Shown here piece after piece: positions 23,601-36,290 of a stretch of DNA of 64,000 bases. The DNA lies in the NCBI RefSeq assembly GCF_021018895.1, contig NC_079366.1:25973270-26037269 (forward strand), written 5' to 3'. Positions within the stretch are counted from its first letter, which is position 1; the number at the start of each line of letters is the position of its first letter. The notes below the pieces were generated by a model. It did not search any database and was not told the origin of the DNA. It worked only from the letters and a program-made list of their open reading frames with translations. A program made the position numbers and the translations under genes. Origin of the DNA: Seriola aureovittata. Taxonomy: Eukaryota > Chordata > Actinopteri > Carangiformes > Carangidae.

Positions 23601-24514
23601 TCTTGGTCACAGTTACTGCTCCTTTTGTCACCCTCCCACTCTCCTCCTCCCCCCAGTCTCCTTTTTAACCTTCCCTCATCCATCTCTCGTCTGCTCTTTA
23701 CCACTGTAGAGACCGTAAGGTAAGAAGAACGAGGGCCCACTTCAATCAAACCACCTGCACTCCACCACCTCTCTTTGTTTAGCTCTCTGCAGGAGACAAG
23801 ACATACAAGTGCCTCTGATAGGTCTTGAGTTGTGGGTGGATGAGCAGTTATGCTAACAAAAAATAAAAAAATAAAAAAGGGAAAAGGACAGGACACGGAA
23901 GGAGAGGAGAGGACAAGAGGAAGGGAGGGTCAAGCTGGAGAAGAGGAGATCAGTGAAAAACAGAAAAGGCGTCTGAGTGCAGAGTCGGTTGAAGTGTATT
24001 GTGCTGTTGCTCTCAGTCACACTCCAGTCCGGTGTTAGTGGCGTCTGGGGGCATATAGGAGTGTGTCAGCACTCAGATGATGGAGACAGCTGGTGATCAG
24101 AAGCTATCAGGGCATCGGATTCTTGGTCTCAGCTTCAAAACTGGGGCACTTAACTGACTTCTCCTTCGAAAGTGTGTGTAAAGTGTGTGTGAGGGAGAGA
24201 GAGAGAGAGAGAACTCCTCCCTCAGGTCACAGAACTACAAGGACAAAGAGACAACACATTGTGTGTTTTAGATTTTGTGAAATGTGGATATTTAACCTCC
24301 AATTACAGGCATTATCAGCCCTGGAGGAGATAAAAACTACACTGTTTAACCAGACACTTGAAACACAATGAGAGATGAGAGCCACTGGAGATGAGAGGCT
24401 GCAGAGGAGAGAGGGAGGAGGACGTCTCAGGGCAGAGAGGGAGGACAAGACAGAGAGAGATGTACGAGTGGCGGGAAGGACAGTGATTGAGAAAAGAGAG
24501 ACTGTCAGATGCAT

Positions 24515-25194
24515 CAGTGTTGGAAAGTAATGTTACAGTAACTAATCACAGTGACACTCCCTCAGCTTGATCATAAACACACATGTATTCATTTAATCTC
24601 AGACCCTTCAGTTGACAGACTGATCCAGCAATATGCTACTGGAGCTAAAGGGTCGGGACACGCTTCGCCTCAGGTGAAAAAGGAGGAATATGTCGACAGG
24701 CAACCCCAGAGTTGTCGAATTTATTTATTTACATGTTGTGTTTTCTTAGCTGGCCACTGTAGCTGCTTGTCAGGCAGCTGATATTGGTACTGAATATTAA
24801 GAGAGCTGCAGAATCGTCCAACATCAACGTCAGCTTTGTGTCTGGTGACAGGCGTTTGGATAAGCTTACAATCAGGATTCACCTGGGTTTGTTCAGAGTT
24901 GCAGGGTTGTGTGATGGACAGTGTGCGGACACTAATCGTGGAGAGTTGTACACTAATCAAACTGTTGGTGTTTAATGAATAACTCCAGACTGAAGGCTGG
25001 CTGCTTGTTAAACTACCACTATATGTTTGTAAATGTTAAATAAAGACGCCGGTACGTTCAGGAGCTTTACAGTCGTTGGAGAGTAACAAATTAATATAAC
25101 GAGTAATGAAACTAATTGCTTCTGATGTTGTGTAATTATTGAGGTAATATAACAAATAGCAAGTAGCACGTTTCAAGTGACTTACCAAACACTG
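24515..25194. mobile_element. Candidate hAT-like non-autonomous element
   Basis: The left end 'cagtgttggaaagtaatg' and the right end, read inward, 'cagtgtttggtaagtcact' form an imperfect terminal inverted repeat. Subterminal 'gtaac' and 'agtaatg' motifs at both ends resemble the GTTGGGAAGTAACG-type repeats common in fish. The 8 bases flanking each side do not match, so no target duplication supports the ends. No coding capacity. Confidence 0.4.
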
Positions 25195-28100
25195 TTTAAC
25201 ACATAGACACCACACACACATTCACCAAAGCCCATAATGCTCTCAGTTCTTTTTTTAAACTGTGTTAGAGGGGAGTAAATTGACCTATATGGTCATTTAT
25301 AGGAAGCTCTGTCATGCTGTTACATTGGATTACATCACTTTTCAGGTGTTTCTGTTATTTTGTCCAATCTCTATACATGTACATGTATGTAGATTAAGAT
25401 ATTTATACTGTATATATCAAAAGCATAAACTCACACAGAAGCACACACACAGAAATGAAAACCCAAACACACAGTGGTGTGGATCTCGTACCTGGTCTCC
25501 ATGGGGGCCTTGAGAGCCGAATATTATGGGACAGAGATGAGCACTAGGCAGACCTCAGGACATATGGGGTGTATTTGTGTTAAAAAGGTGCCTGCTACTC
25601 AAATTTAGAATTTACATAATGCTGCACCCCTGGCCACATTTCTGCTGAAATTTCATGCACAGTGCAAAAGGCTGGTTGACGGCAGTAAACACCTGTACAA
25701 ATGTACAGACGGGAACAGAAGTGTCAGTGACCCTATATCTCATTAAAACAACGCTCCATTCTTCCTGAAAACGGTTCAAATCGAGAGCTCGGTTGTCATG
25801 CACACGTGCATGCCTTATTTATCTTGCCTTAGAATAAAACAAAGACGCTGTGAAAAGAGTCGTCGCTTATTCTACAAAGATCTTCAAAAATAACCTGGAC
25901 ATATTGGTATCTCTTAGAGGTGGTGATGAATGAGTGGACTGTGGTGATATTGTCTATTGTCTTCAGTTAGTATCATAATAAAAAGCAATATTGAATATTG
26001 ATTGAGTTCATGTAATGAATTGATTTCTAAAAGGAAGAATTCAGTAAAATGAACCTTCCGTTTGTGCACATGTTGAATTATGTGAAGAAGCGTTTCACTA
26101 AAACATTGGTCTTAATTTAAGACATGAAGGTTAAGACGGTTAATGAGGGGGACATGTTTTAATTTGGTAGGTGTAGTTATATCACTCTCAGATGTCATTT
26201 TCTGACATACAGACGACTCTGTGAGATTCTTTTCAATAATTTCTACTATGATTTTCAAGCCTTTTAAAACGGTATTGAATATGAAAATCAGCATGTAACC
26301 CTTTTACTGTGAAAATCATTTTCCCATTCTTCTGAATAGTCTCTTTTACAGAGATAAACATCAGAGAGACGTCAGTGACTTTGAATCAGGACAACCTCTT
26401 CATTTCCATTTTTGTCTTTAGGGGACACAAGTCAGCGTTTACCTTCAAACCGAGGGACTCTGAGGCACAGGAGTGATAATACTCAGCTGCATAACCATTA
26501 CACCATCTAATGGTACGATGTTATTCTATTCACCTAATTGTGCATTCAGTGGTGATCCTTTTCCCATTAGTAATCATTTATTTTTTAGCAACCTGCATTA
26601 GCTGCAGAGAGACTCTTGTCACAACACATAATTCAGAGAAACTAATTGCTGGCATATCACACAGCAACGTGTGCAGGGGGAACTGTGCTAACGGGGACAT
26701 TTAGGAGAATGATGACACCGCTGCGCTCTGTGCCGGCGGCCGAGTGCAGTGATCATAGTGGTACTTCACAATGGAGTGATCCAAAAACGAATCAAAATGG
26801 ATGATTAGAAAAGTTTGACCTGACTTTAATACCACATCAGGCAGTTCTGTAGAACATGCTGTAATCACTGCCGCCTGATTTGAATCCGAATGCAACTGTG
26901 AGGCCTGGACTATTCTTTAAAATACATGTGGGAAAACGATATTTTTCTCAAGGTCAGATTACTGCTGCAAATTATTTAGATAAAGTGCTATATTAGTATA
27001 AATAGATCTATTTCCTTTATTTTACCAGGAAGTTCCATTGAGATAAAAAGGTCTCTTATAAGAGAGAACTGACCAAGACAGCGGTGAGTTGGTGGTTTAA
27101 TGAGTGATCCGGCTCACTGAATTGGATTGGCCGAGACATGCACTTTTAAAATTGGTTATTCAAAACAGAAGATGCTCATTTTAGGATAGGACCTGAAAAC
27201 CTGCTGCTTGATTCTGACTGAAACAAGTTTATGTTTGTAGTAAAAAATGATAATCTAAGCGAAAAATTAATTCTTCATTGATTGACAGCCGATCTCAAAA
27301 ATGTCAAATTCTGCACTTCATTGGCTTTAATGTGACAATCAGCATCTTGGAATAGACAACAAATGGCTCATCACAGCTGAAACCAAGTTTGATGCATGTG
27401 ATGAAAGTCGTCCATAAGTCACATATAGCAGTGACTGTGTGTTACCTCTAATTTCAACACTTACTAATGTGCTACTATAAAGCTCTGCTCAGGGCTGTGA
27501 GTGGCGCTGAGGAGAAGTTAAATTGCTCCTTAAATTCCAGATAATGGATGAAAATTCAATCAGGCTGCAGGCGAAACAATCAAAACAGAGAACTATAGCA
27601 GATTAGTGCTGAAGTGATACATAGGGGTAAATTTAAACCTAAATGTATTTCAAGTAGACTCATGCAATCATCCATATGCAGGAGATTTTTACTTGTCATG
27701 TATTTAACTTGGAAATCTTTCATTCAGGCCCTTTTTTTCCCCCAATCACAGAACCACTAAGGTTTCACACTATATTAAATTTACAGTAAGCAATGTGTTG
27801 TAATATGCCTTGAATATAGTCAACAGAAACTCAAAGAATATTCCACCTATCTGAGCCATCTGGTTTTTAATGAAAAGCAATGCAGGATTTAAAAGCGAAG
27901 GTTTCTTTCTCTCCGGGCTCAGAGAGCGATCTTACAAAATCCACTATAAAAGTGGAAATCAAACCTGCTTCTCTCGCAAGAGCAGCCTCGACAGACCAAA
28001 CTGTACTGCAGCCACAGGGCACGTTTCCTCATCTGTGAACAGTGCCGCTCTCACGTTTTCTTGACCAGAAAATCTCACTCATGGGATGCAAAGAACTGTA

Positions 28101-28838
28101 TAATCCACAGCTGAATGATACCATTTCATACTGGTGTCTCTGGAGAACATTGCGAACTGAACTAAGGGTACATGAGGGTTTGCAGGGGTGAGTAAATTAC
28201 AGCACTTTATCGCATAATAATTCTTCGAATGTACTGAACATCAGAGCTTAATGGCTGAAAATAACAATGCACGTCTCTGAGGGTGTATTTGTTCTTTAAT
28301 GCCGCTTGCCTTTTTCTATTGTGCAAAGCACCATCAAAACAGAAGCTGCTGTCTGTTTTGTTTTCTGTCCTTCAGACTGCACTCAGTCTTTCTCAACCGG
28401 CACATGCACATATTCAATTCATGTAATTATCTGGGCTCATAATGAGTTGGTTTCAAACTCATGATGACATAAAATCACATTTTTCTGTAATCACTTCCTC
28501 ATAAAGTACATTTCACTATTCTGTTAAAGGTTTATGATTACATCCCAGTGTGCCCGGGATTCACTGGAGGCAAGTCTGCAAGTGCCTGACATTGAGTTCA
28601 GTAAAACTAACGAAATTGTAGCCCCTCTTTATTGAAACCATCTGATGCGATGGGCTGCGCTCCAACAGATTGGTGGTTTGTTTGTGCTAAAAACAATCAT
28701 TCAGAATGGAGCTGTGGGACTTTGTGAAACCTTGAGAGCTATGACTCTTAGTTAAGGATATGGGTCAGAAGAAGGAATCCAGCTCTAATGGTTACATCTA
28801 AGGTCAGTGTTAGGGGCGATGGACTGCTATAAGTCAAT
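25195..28838. other. Unassigned AT-rich DNA
   Basis: About 3.6 kb of low-repeat AT-rich sequence with no recognised gene, RNA or transposon. This relatively repeat-poor block would be a reasonable place to look for conserved non-coding elements by cross-species alignment. Confidence 0.4.
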
Positions 28839-29427
28839 CAGTGCATTTACATAAGTAACCAAGTTATACAGAGAAGTCGGGTTATGCAGGTAATCAGGTA
28901 AACAGTAAACTGTAAACTGGTTATTGTAAATCTATATATAGATGCAGCAGATCAGTAACCAGACGTCTCCTCTACCTGTGATGTATTTTTGAAGCATGGC
29001 TCGTAGAGTGACAGAGGACGCTGCTTCTTGACGGCGGTGGATGTCGACTAAGATTTCTAGAGGCCACTTTGTGTAAGGTTTCACATTTCGTTGAACTTCC
29101 AGCAGACTTATTTAAAAAACAAGGAAGCATCGCTCCGTGTAATGATCTCGTGTTTCATCCAGCTTCTCAACTCCGCTACTACTCCGCCTGTCTGTAGTCC
29201 TTTGTCGTGCACATGCAAACTTGTAAAAAGTCAATTAGAAACCCGATTACCTTTATAAATGACAAAGAAATCAGCAGGATAAAAATCTACCTGGGGAAAT
29301 CAGGTTTCTATAATCCCCTACACCAATTAGGGAAACCAGGTTTCTCGTTTACATGACATTTAAGACATTAGCTTACTGGAGAAAGCCAAGAGTAATCTGG
29401 TTACTTAAGTGCATGTAAATGCAGTCA
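28839..29427. mobile_element. Candidate MITE with TGCATTTACAT termini
   Basis: The left end 'gtgcatttacataagtaacc' and the right end, read inward, 'ctgcatttacatgcacttaa' share TGCATTTACAT followed by AAGTAACC, giving a terminal inverted repeat. The interior also has mirrored motifs ('aaatcaggtttct', 'aaccaggtttctc'). There is no coding capacity. I could not establish a convincing target-site duplication, so the superfamily is open; short fish elements with this terminus are familiar. Confidence 0.6.
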
Positions 29428-29997
29428 CTGAGGATTCTCTCAGCCATAGTCAAGTGTGGGTGCTCTTGTAGGTATATCTTTTAGGGAACAATTTTGGAAG
29501 AATTTGGGATATTTTTGCACATTTTTATTTTGCTTGACAGTGAACACCTGAGGGGGGTGTTTGCAAAGGACGTGTGACTGCTGTTTGGGCAATAAAAACG
29601 CCAGTTCTCTTGTTTACTGAGGGACCACGAGGAAGGTTTGCACAGGTAAAATGGAAGAAAAGCGACACTGCTGAAAACTGCAGTGTATTCTCCTGGGCTC
29701 ATGCAATATGTATTTTAAGGTGTTCCTGTTTAGCAGCGTAAGATATGGGAGGAGGGGATGAAAATCAGATTGAAAAATTGTGATGACTGTAACTTCTGGA
29801 AGGTTTAATAAATATCCCCATTGGTTTTAAGGTTAATGTTAGAATTAGGTTGGGGTTAGAGGCTCAGCAAATTCATGTCAATGAGGATCCTAAAAAACAC
29901 AGACATACAAACATGAGTGTGTGCATGTGTCAGATGTTAGACTGTCAAGGACCACTGGTCTGATGAGCAACACACGTTCGTGTATAGATACATAGAT

Positions 29998-30000
<3 letters not shown>

Positions 30001-30054
<54 letters not shown>
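30001..30054 (+). repeat. (AC)n microsatellite
   Basis: A pure AC array of 27 units. Confidence 0.97.
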
Positions 30055-30056
<2 letters not shown>

Positions 30057-31881
30057 CGTTCAGAGAGATAGCAAAGTAATATTCATCTCCTGCACAGAGA
30101 CACGAGAAGCATAAACTAATAACATCTCCACCTCAGCCCTGTCCTGTGTTTATCACACTCTTCATATGCTAACATTGCACATCTTTGAGTAGAACGATAC
30201 ACACCAAAATTTGACCAGAGCTTCGAAGGCAAAATGAGCCAAAAGAAAACTGAAAAAATTACCTGATTTAATCAAGCTGTGCTGTGAAAATCTCACAGAC
30301 AGTTTACAATCATTTGCCAGTGAGTGCAAGAAGCCAAATGAGCAGCACATGCCTTAAAGCTCAGTCGGTGACAAGCAAAACACTTTGATTTCACTCAGCC
30401 AGAGAACATGCACATCTGCTAATGTTCTTTTCATTTCAAATTCAAACCTAAAAACCACAGCGCAGCCTTTAAAATGGCATGTGGACAAGCCCAGGGCAGA
30501 GCTGAGGATCCCTCCAGCAGCATCATTAAGGTCTGCTGTTAGGAGGCATAAGGGACGAGTAGTGCACAATGTGAGGAGTGGATGCCTGTTGCCTTCCAGC
30601 CCGTGGCAATACATTAAATATGTAAAGTCATTTGGCCCAACATCACTCTGGAGTGCCAATACTGGAGCAGGAAGAGAGGAGGCTATAATAACTCTTTTTC
30701 ACCACAGCAGTAAAGCGGCCGCTCCCCGGGCTGCAGGATGATTTGGACCTTACTCTGACCGTCTATACATTACTACAGTGGATTGGGAAATGAAAGCCGA
30801 TATGTAGACAGAAGACCTACAGTCCCTTATCTGCCAGAGTCACAGAAAGTCAATCTTTAACTGACTCAGGGAGCAAAACAACAGACCAATACTTTACTTT
30901 CTTGACTTTAAATTTGAGTACAAAATAAAATGGTTCCTCTAATGAATAATGCATGTGTAAGTGTTTCTCCTCCTCATTATTCTTTCTGCACAAATGATTG
31001 CAAAGGGATTCCTTGATTAATTAACCCATTCTCATCACTAGAAAAACACACAAAAAACAATGGCCGCTATTTTGTTTGATGTTGGGAAAGAAAAAGAAAG
31101 TGGCACAGAATGTCCTCGATACTACGAAGTACGTTATGAGCTGTGGGTTTCTCCGAACCCCCCCCCCCCAACTGGTCTTTACTATTCCTCACAATCGCAC
31201 CTTCTTTCTGTGAAATATATTGCTCTTAGCACTTGAATATGTAGCCGTCCTGACTCTGTTGGGTGAAAAATGGCTTTCATCTAGGATTTGAGCTAAAGCA
31301 AATTACCCCTCTGGTGGTATATATCACTTTTAAGGAGGAAGGTTTAGACACAAAATGAGAGAGAGAAGGATGGAGAGAGGGATGGAGAGAAGCTCTGGGA
31401 AAAAGCGCAGCCGTAGAAATGCTGTATTTTGATAAAAGTAAAAAGTAAAAGAGGTGGGAAGGGGTGTGTCAAAGAGAATAAGAAGGAGCATTAATGAAGT
31501 AGAACAATTTGATCTTGTGGTTTCATTGGGATTCAAATAAACAGCACCTGAGAGGACAACTGGCTCAGGTGGTCAAATGACACAGCTATCTTAAACCAGA
31601 AATTTCTTTTTCAGCAAACAGTTTTTGTCTTTTGTGACAAGCAAATGACCCACCTTTTTTTTCCTAATGTTTGTTTTTGTCATTTTCACAGCCTCAGGGG
31701 AGAGGGATTTCAAAAAGATACTGTCAGACAAAAGTTTAATCACTAAGCAAAGAAGCTTGTGCATAAAACTTCGTCACTGGAAAAGTTTGACATCCATTTT
31801 AATTAAAATCACGAAACATGACGGGGACCAGAAGGAGGCGGAGTTGAAAGAAAGAAAAGGAAAGAGAAAGGGAAGAGAGAG

Positions 31882-31912
31882 GGAAGGAAAGGAAAGGAAA
31901 GGAAAGGAAAGG
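31882..31912 (+). repeat. (GGAAA)n microsatellite
   Basis: About six pentanucleotide units inside a longer purine-only stretch (about 31850-31915). Confidence 0.9.
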
Positions 31913-32466
31913 AGGCTATGTGCAGCATGAGGTAAAGGGAGAGTGAGAACAAAGAAGTGGGGGAATGATAGCCAACACTGCCCTGAAGCATATGTGTGTT
32001 GTGTTGGGCCAACAACATGCGCACAATTATCTAATGACAAACCCCCCTGAAAGCACTCTGTCCCTTGTCTCACCCTGCATATCACACTGTCACTCTGGTG
32101 TTGACTCAGTCTTGACACATACACACTCTGCACAAGTCCATCCATCAGGCCGTAGTGATGACAATGAGTGAGGTGGCTGCAGGCGAGCCGGGTGATACGT
32201 GCGTTTGACAGATGGTCGCGTCAGCACAGGCATCGAGCTTCCTCTTTATCATTCCCACTGACCTCTCTTATCTTCCTTATCATTCAAGACTTTCTTTTCT
32301 ACAGTCCGTCGGACTATCCCAGTGCCACATGAAAATGTTATATCTCAAAAGTGTTAGTTGAGTAGAGAAACAGCCCTAGCTTTTAGCGCATCCACCATGT
32401 TTTTCTGAGTCTGTTAGATAAAAGTGATTTGTGGTAATGAGATAAAAAGGACAAATGAAATATGAC

Positions 32467-32514
<48 letters not shown>

Positions 32515-32930
32515 TGAAATAAATTGGATAAGAGAAATTATGTGAAAAAATTAGATGAAAAAGATGAATGAGATGAAATGGAAAGGAGAAAAGAGATGAG
32601 ACTGAGAAATGGAGGTAATGGCATTTTGTTATGTTCGAGACATGTTTCGACAGAGACGAGAGAAACTAAATTACAGGGATGAAAATTAGAGAAATTAGAT
32701 GAGTTAGAAAAACTGACATTCGAGAAATGAGATAAAGAACTGGGATAGAAGAAATTAGATGAGACAGAGAAAGGCGATACAAGGAATGACATGAGACAGA
32801 GAAATAAGATTTGAAAATGGTGATATAAAAGAAATGAGATGAGTGAAATGAGATTGATATAAACAAGATGAGACGAAAGAGATAAGATATAGACATAGCA
32901 TGAGATACTGAAATGAACCTCAGAATTGCC
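32467..32930 (+). repeat. (GA)n array and degenerate GAGATGAGAAAT-like minisatellite, left part
   Basis: A pure GA array at about 32470-32509 leads into 400 bases of degenerate units such as 'gagatgaaatggaa', 'gagaaattagatgag' and 'gagacagagaaataagat'. The plus strand is purine-rich throughout. The same unit type resumes at 33482 beyond the LINE fragment, so the array was probably one block before the insertion. Confidence 0.75.
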
Positions 32931-33482
32931 TTGCTGCTTTTTGCAGACGATGTGGTTTTGTTGCTTTCATCAGTGTGACCTCCAGCATGCACTGGGATGG
33001 TTGAGTGCACCTCCAAATCTGAGGCCATGGTTTCTCTGCCAAGGCTCACTTTTATATCTCACTATTAAATCGAAGTATCACAGGGTTCATGCGTGAGGGT
33101 AAAATGGAGCTCAAGATTACAGATAAATTGGTGCATCAGCAGTAATGCAGGCATCGTACTGGACCGCCTCGGTGAAGAGGGAGCTGAGCCGGAAGACAAA
33201 GCTTTCGATTTACCAGTCAATCTACACCCCAACGCTCAATCTACGGTCATGAGTTTTGAGTTGTGACCGAAAGAATGAGATCACAAATACAAGCGGCCGA
33301 AATGAGTTTCCCTTCTAGGGGGGATGGACTCACCCTTACAGATTGGGTAAGGAGCTGGCTCGGTCACGTCGAAAGGAGCCAGGAAGAACTGGAAAGCGGG
33401 AGAGGGATGTCCGGACAACCTCCTACCACCATGACCTGACCGCAGGTAAGCAGCAGAAAATGGATGGAGGGATGGATGGATA
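32931..33482 (+). mobile_element. RTE-type LINE 3' fragment (pseudogene)
   Basis: The fragment starts abruptly with an LLFADDVVLL reverse-transcriptase active-site motif at 32931-32960, followed by 'TSKSEAMV' (about 33010-33033). Scattered downstream remnants in shifted frames read 'ELSRKTKLSIYQSIYTPTLN' near 33180-33245, then 'KRERDVRTTSYHHD' near 33395-33440. It ends in a tail of GGATG/GGATGGAT units at about 33462-33482. This order and the tail match the 3' part of RTE/Rex3-like fish LINEs as I remember them. Deletions and frameshifts make it inactive. Confidence 0.72.
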
Positions 33483-33760
33483 TGAGATAGAGAAATAGTA
33501 TATAGTAATATAGTATAAAGAAATGAGATGAGCTAGAGACATAAGATGCAAGAAATGAGATGCGATAGAGAGAGACAAGATTTAAAGAGGTCTCATGAGA
33601 AAAAGCTGTGATACACAAAGAGATACCAGAGAAATGAGACTTAAGAAATTAGGTTAGATAGAGAAATGATTAAAGAAATAACATGCAGTAAGATTTAAAA
33701 GAGGTTGTTAATAAATGATATGAGATTAAAGAAATAAGATGAGAAAGATTAGATGACATC
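33482..33760 (+). repeat. Degenerate GAGATGAGAAAT-like minisatellite, right part
   Basis: The block continues with units such as 'aagaaatgagatgagctagag' shortened and drifted, ending near 33760. Composition and units match the block left of the LINE fragment. Confidence 0.7.
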
Positions 33761-35539
33761 AAATGTCTGCATCACATTTCTTTCATCTCTCAGTTCTTGA
33801 CTTTTTCAATATTTTCGTTGGTGCTAAAAAAGAGCTGAGGTTCAATAGACACTATTCCTAGTGCCACGTATTGCGCAGTAATGCTAACAGTCTTTCTCTC
33901 TCCAAAATCATCTGTAGTCTCGTTTTACAGCAACTTGCCCAGCTAACAGAATGAAACATTGCCTCCTGGATTTACAAACACTATACACTGAAACATGACT
34001 GTTGTCTCCACTGTACGGAAACAAGACGATGAAGCTAACAGAAAGCTTTGCACCCAGGCCTAGTTAGTAATTGATGGAAGCTTGGATTTGATAAAAAGGA
34101 ATTTTTGATGGGTTTGCTGTGAGCGAGATGAGAGAGATCAATGTTCAGCTAAACAAAATGACAGCGCAGTATTTCAGTACAGCTACAGAATGTGACAGAC
34201 AGAGCTATCACACGGTAGACTCGGGGCGGCTGCTAAGATACTCTGGGCAGCCTGATAAGATGTGACACATGGGCCACCACATGTCCAATGCATATAAAAT
34301 CCTACACTGCATTTCTGGCTCCCTGAAGGCTTCCTTCAGCTCAGGGCACCCTGCTGGTATTATCACTCCCCCCACTCCTCCACATAGCTGCACACAGAGG
34401 TGGACTGACTGACACCATTTTTTTTGTTTCAAACCACACTTGCTGTTCTATATCTCTGACTCAACTCCTGTCTCCACGTTCACTCTGCCCAAGGACATCT
34501 GTCACGGATGCAAAGAACATGTAAATGGGGGAATTTTAAAAAGAGGGTAAATCTCATCGCATAAGCAGAAAAATATTTAGAAGGAAGAGATTAGAGACCT
34601 GGGGCTGCTAGTCACTTCAAAGACATCACATCTCTCCCTCTCTCTTTCTCTTTTTCACTCTCTCTTGTTCTCCTCGTCTCTCTGTGACTCTCCCTGCCTT
34701 CCCTCCATGAATGCGTGGGTGCAGCTGGTTCCTATGGCAATGCCAGTCTTTCTCAGCTCGACCTATGTCCCCTCTTTCAGAGTATCTCGACTAATTATGG
34801 ACACATACAGACAAAGATTGGAAGTATTGCCTTGGCATTTATTCAATGTGTTGCATTTAGGATCTTGTAGTTATTGGGCCATCATGCGATATGTAACAAG
34901 ATCCCTTTAAAGACGATCATTTCAGGTTGAGAGACCAGACGGTTAAACAGGGAAATAGCACTTCCAGAATTTACTTCCTAATCTCGCGGCTCTTTTAGCT
35001 GCGATAAGACTGATAAGAAAAAGACTCTTCAATGATAATTAAATCAGGTGTTCATCATCGGCACATCAGGGCCACTGATAATAATTAGCAATAATGTGAT
35101 ACTCTGTTTATCCCTCTGGGGAGTTTCTCTTTTCAGTTGCCCTCCAGCTGCAGAGCAGTAGCCTCATTTAGAGCTGCTGGGAAATCAGCACCTTGCTCAA
35201 GGACACTTCGGCAGACTAGATTCTCCCGGTCAAGTCACGCCTTTTCTGTAGCAAACCAGGTGACAGACAAAGCAGGAAGACAAGCACAGTGATCAACTGG
35301 TGACAAGCGGCAGATGGCCCAGGAGGATCCGTTCGGGAGATATGTCTGCCAGTCGCACGGGGAGACATGAGAAGACTGATGGAGTGTGAGCTTAACAGGT
35401 TGAGAAAACAGGTCAGTTTATAGGAAATGTCTGACCTTTTCAAAGTGATGCACATACAAGCTGATGTGGAAAAGATGAGCAGTAACAGTCCCAGATTTGT
35501 TTCTGTCAGATTCACTCAGCCTCGGACAGTGGTGGAATA
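33761..35539. other. Unassigned DNA
   Basis: No gene recognised. A CT-rich stretch lies at about 34630-34690. The segment 35155-35220 ('cagcaccttgctcaaggac', 'acttcggcag') resembles the conserved body of a fish tRNA-SINE and may be a small remnant. Confidence 0.35.
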
Positions 35540-36290
35540 TTAACTCTGTATATTTAGTAGTAGTGTATTTAGGCACTGGTGTGAGGTACTTGGGTATTTC
35601 TCTTTTACGCTACTTTACACATCAGTACATTTCCAAGAGCAGCATTGTACATTTTACTTCACGACACTTCATCTGAAAGCTTTAGTCACTGATTAATTTG
35701 CAATTAATGGATCAATTCTGTACAGATAATCTTCAGACCAAGCTTTATAAAAGTTATCACATGGATTTTTGATTTTCCAAAGCGTTCGCCCGTCACAGCC
35801 AAACGTTACAACCAAAAATTGTAGCAAAGCTGCCAAACAGGAAGTGAGGTCATATCAGCAATGCTTTCATGTATGAAAGCTAAACTTCATACATGGACTC
35901 AGGACCCCATCAAGAGGAAGCTCAAGAAATCTGGTGTCCTTTAACCTCTCATGGGCACTGCAATAAGAAAATTTGCATTTTGCCTTATAACTGTTGGACC
36001 GTTTGTCTTAAAATCAAAATTTATTTGTTGGATTTTTGATTTGCAAAAGCGTTCACCTGACAGAGCCAATCCAAACTGGCAGCAAAGATGCCAAACAAGA
36101 AATCAAGCCATATCTCAGCCAATCTTTACTCAACTGACATGAAACCTGTTGTGAGCGTTTACAACCATGCCCTTGACATAATGACATCCTGTTGCCATTG
36201 CAGCTCTGGCTTGCTTGGCTGCCACATTCCTGTTTGCAGCTATATTTTGACATTGTTGTATTTCTGCTTTTACTCAAGTAAAGAATCATC
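35540..36290 (+). repeat. Interspersed-repeat mosaic with an internal tandem duplication
   Basis: The left part (about 35540-35710) has 'ctactttac', 'cagtacatttccaag' and 'agctttagtcact' of a common fish repeat; its other end ('ctgcttttactcaagtaaag') appears at about 36262-36282. Between them two related units begin at about 35762 and 36027. Both contain 'ggatttttgattt', an AAAGCGTTCnCC motif, 'gccaaac' and '(g)aagtcaagccatat/aggtcatat' segments. The unit spacing is about 265 bases. Confidence 0.55.

Larger units (their letters stand above)
20011..24514. other. Unassigned DNA with arrays and degraded repeats
   Basis: No exon recognised. The segment 21573-21680 reads like a degenerate 'tttgtgtctcttt' tandem repeat. 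The segments near 21715-21800 and 22690-22790 ('ggcccactgacctctcagg', 'ctgggcctgtgcccagtaag') look like the two ends of an interspersed repeat I could not name. A GA-rich run lies at 21805-21865, and CT/GA-rich DNA near 23620-23700 and 23860-23970. Confidence 0.4.
29428..32466. other. Unassigned DNA
   Basis: No recognised gene. It contains a CA array (30001-30054), a fish-repeat-like piece near 29826-29940, a run of C near 31161-31170 and GGAAA repeats (31882-31912). The open frame at 30385-30741 (118 codons, plus) has no recognisable domain. Confidence 0.4.

Noticed and set aside
23403..23727. Open frame ending at a strong-looking splice donor (AAGGTAAGA near 23716)
   Set aside because: No acceptor with a matching frame or recognisable protein; it crosses the C16 run.
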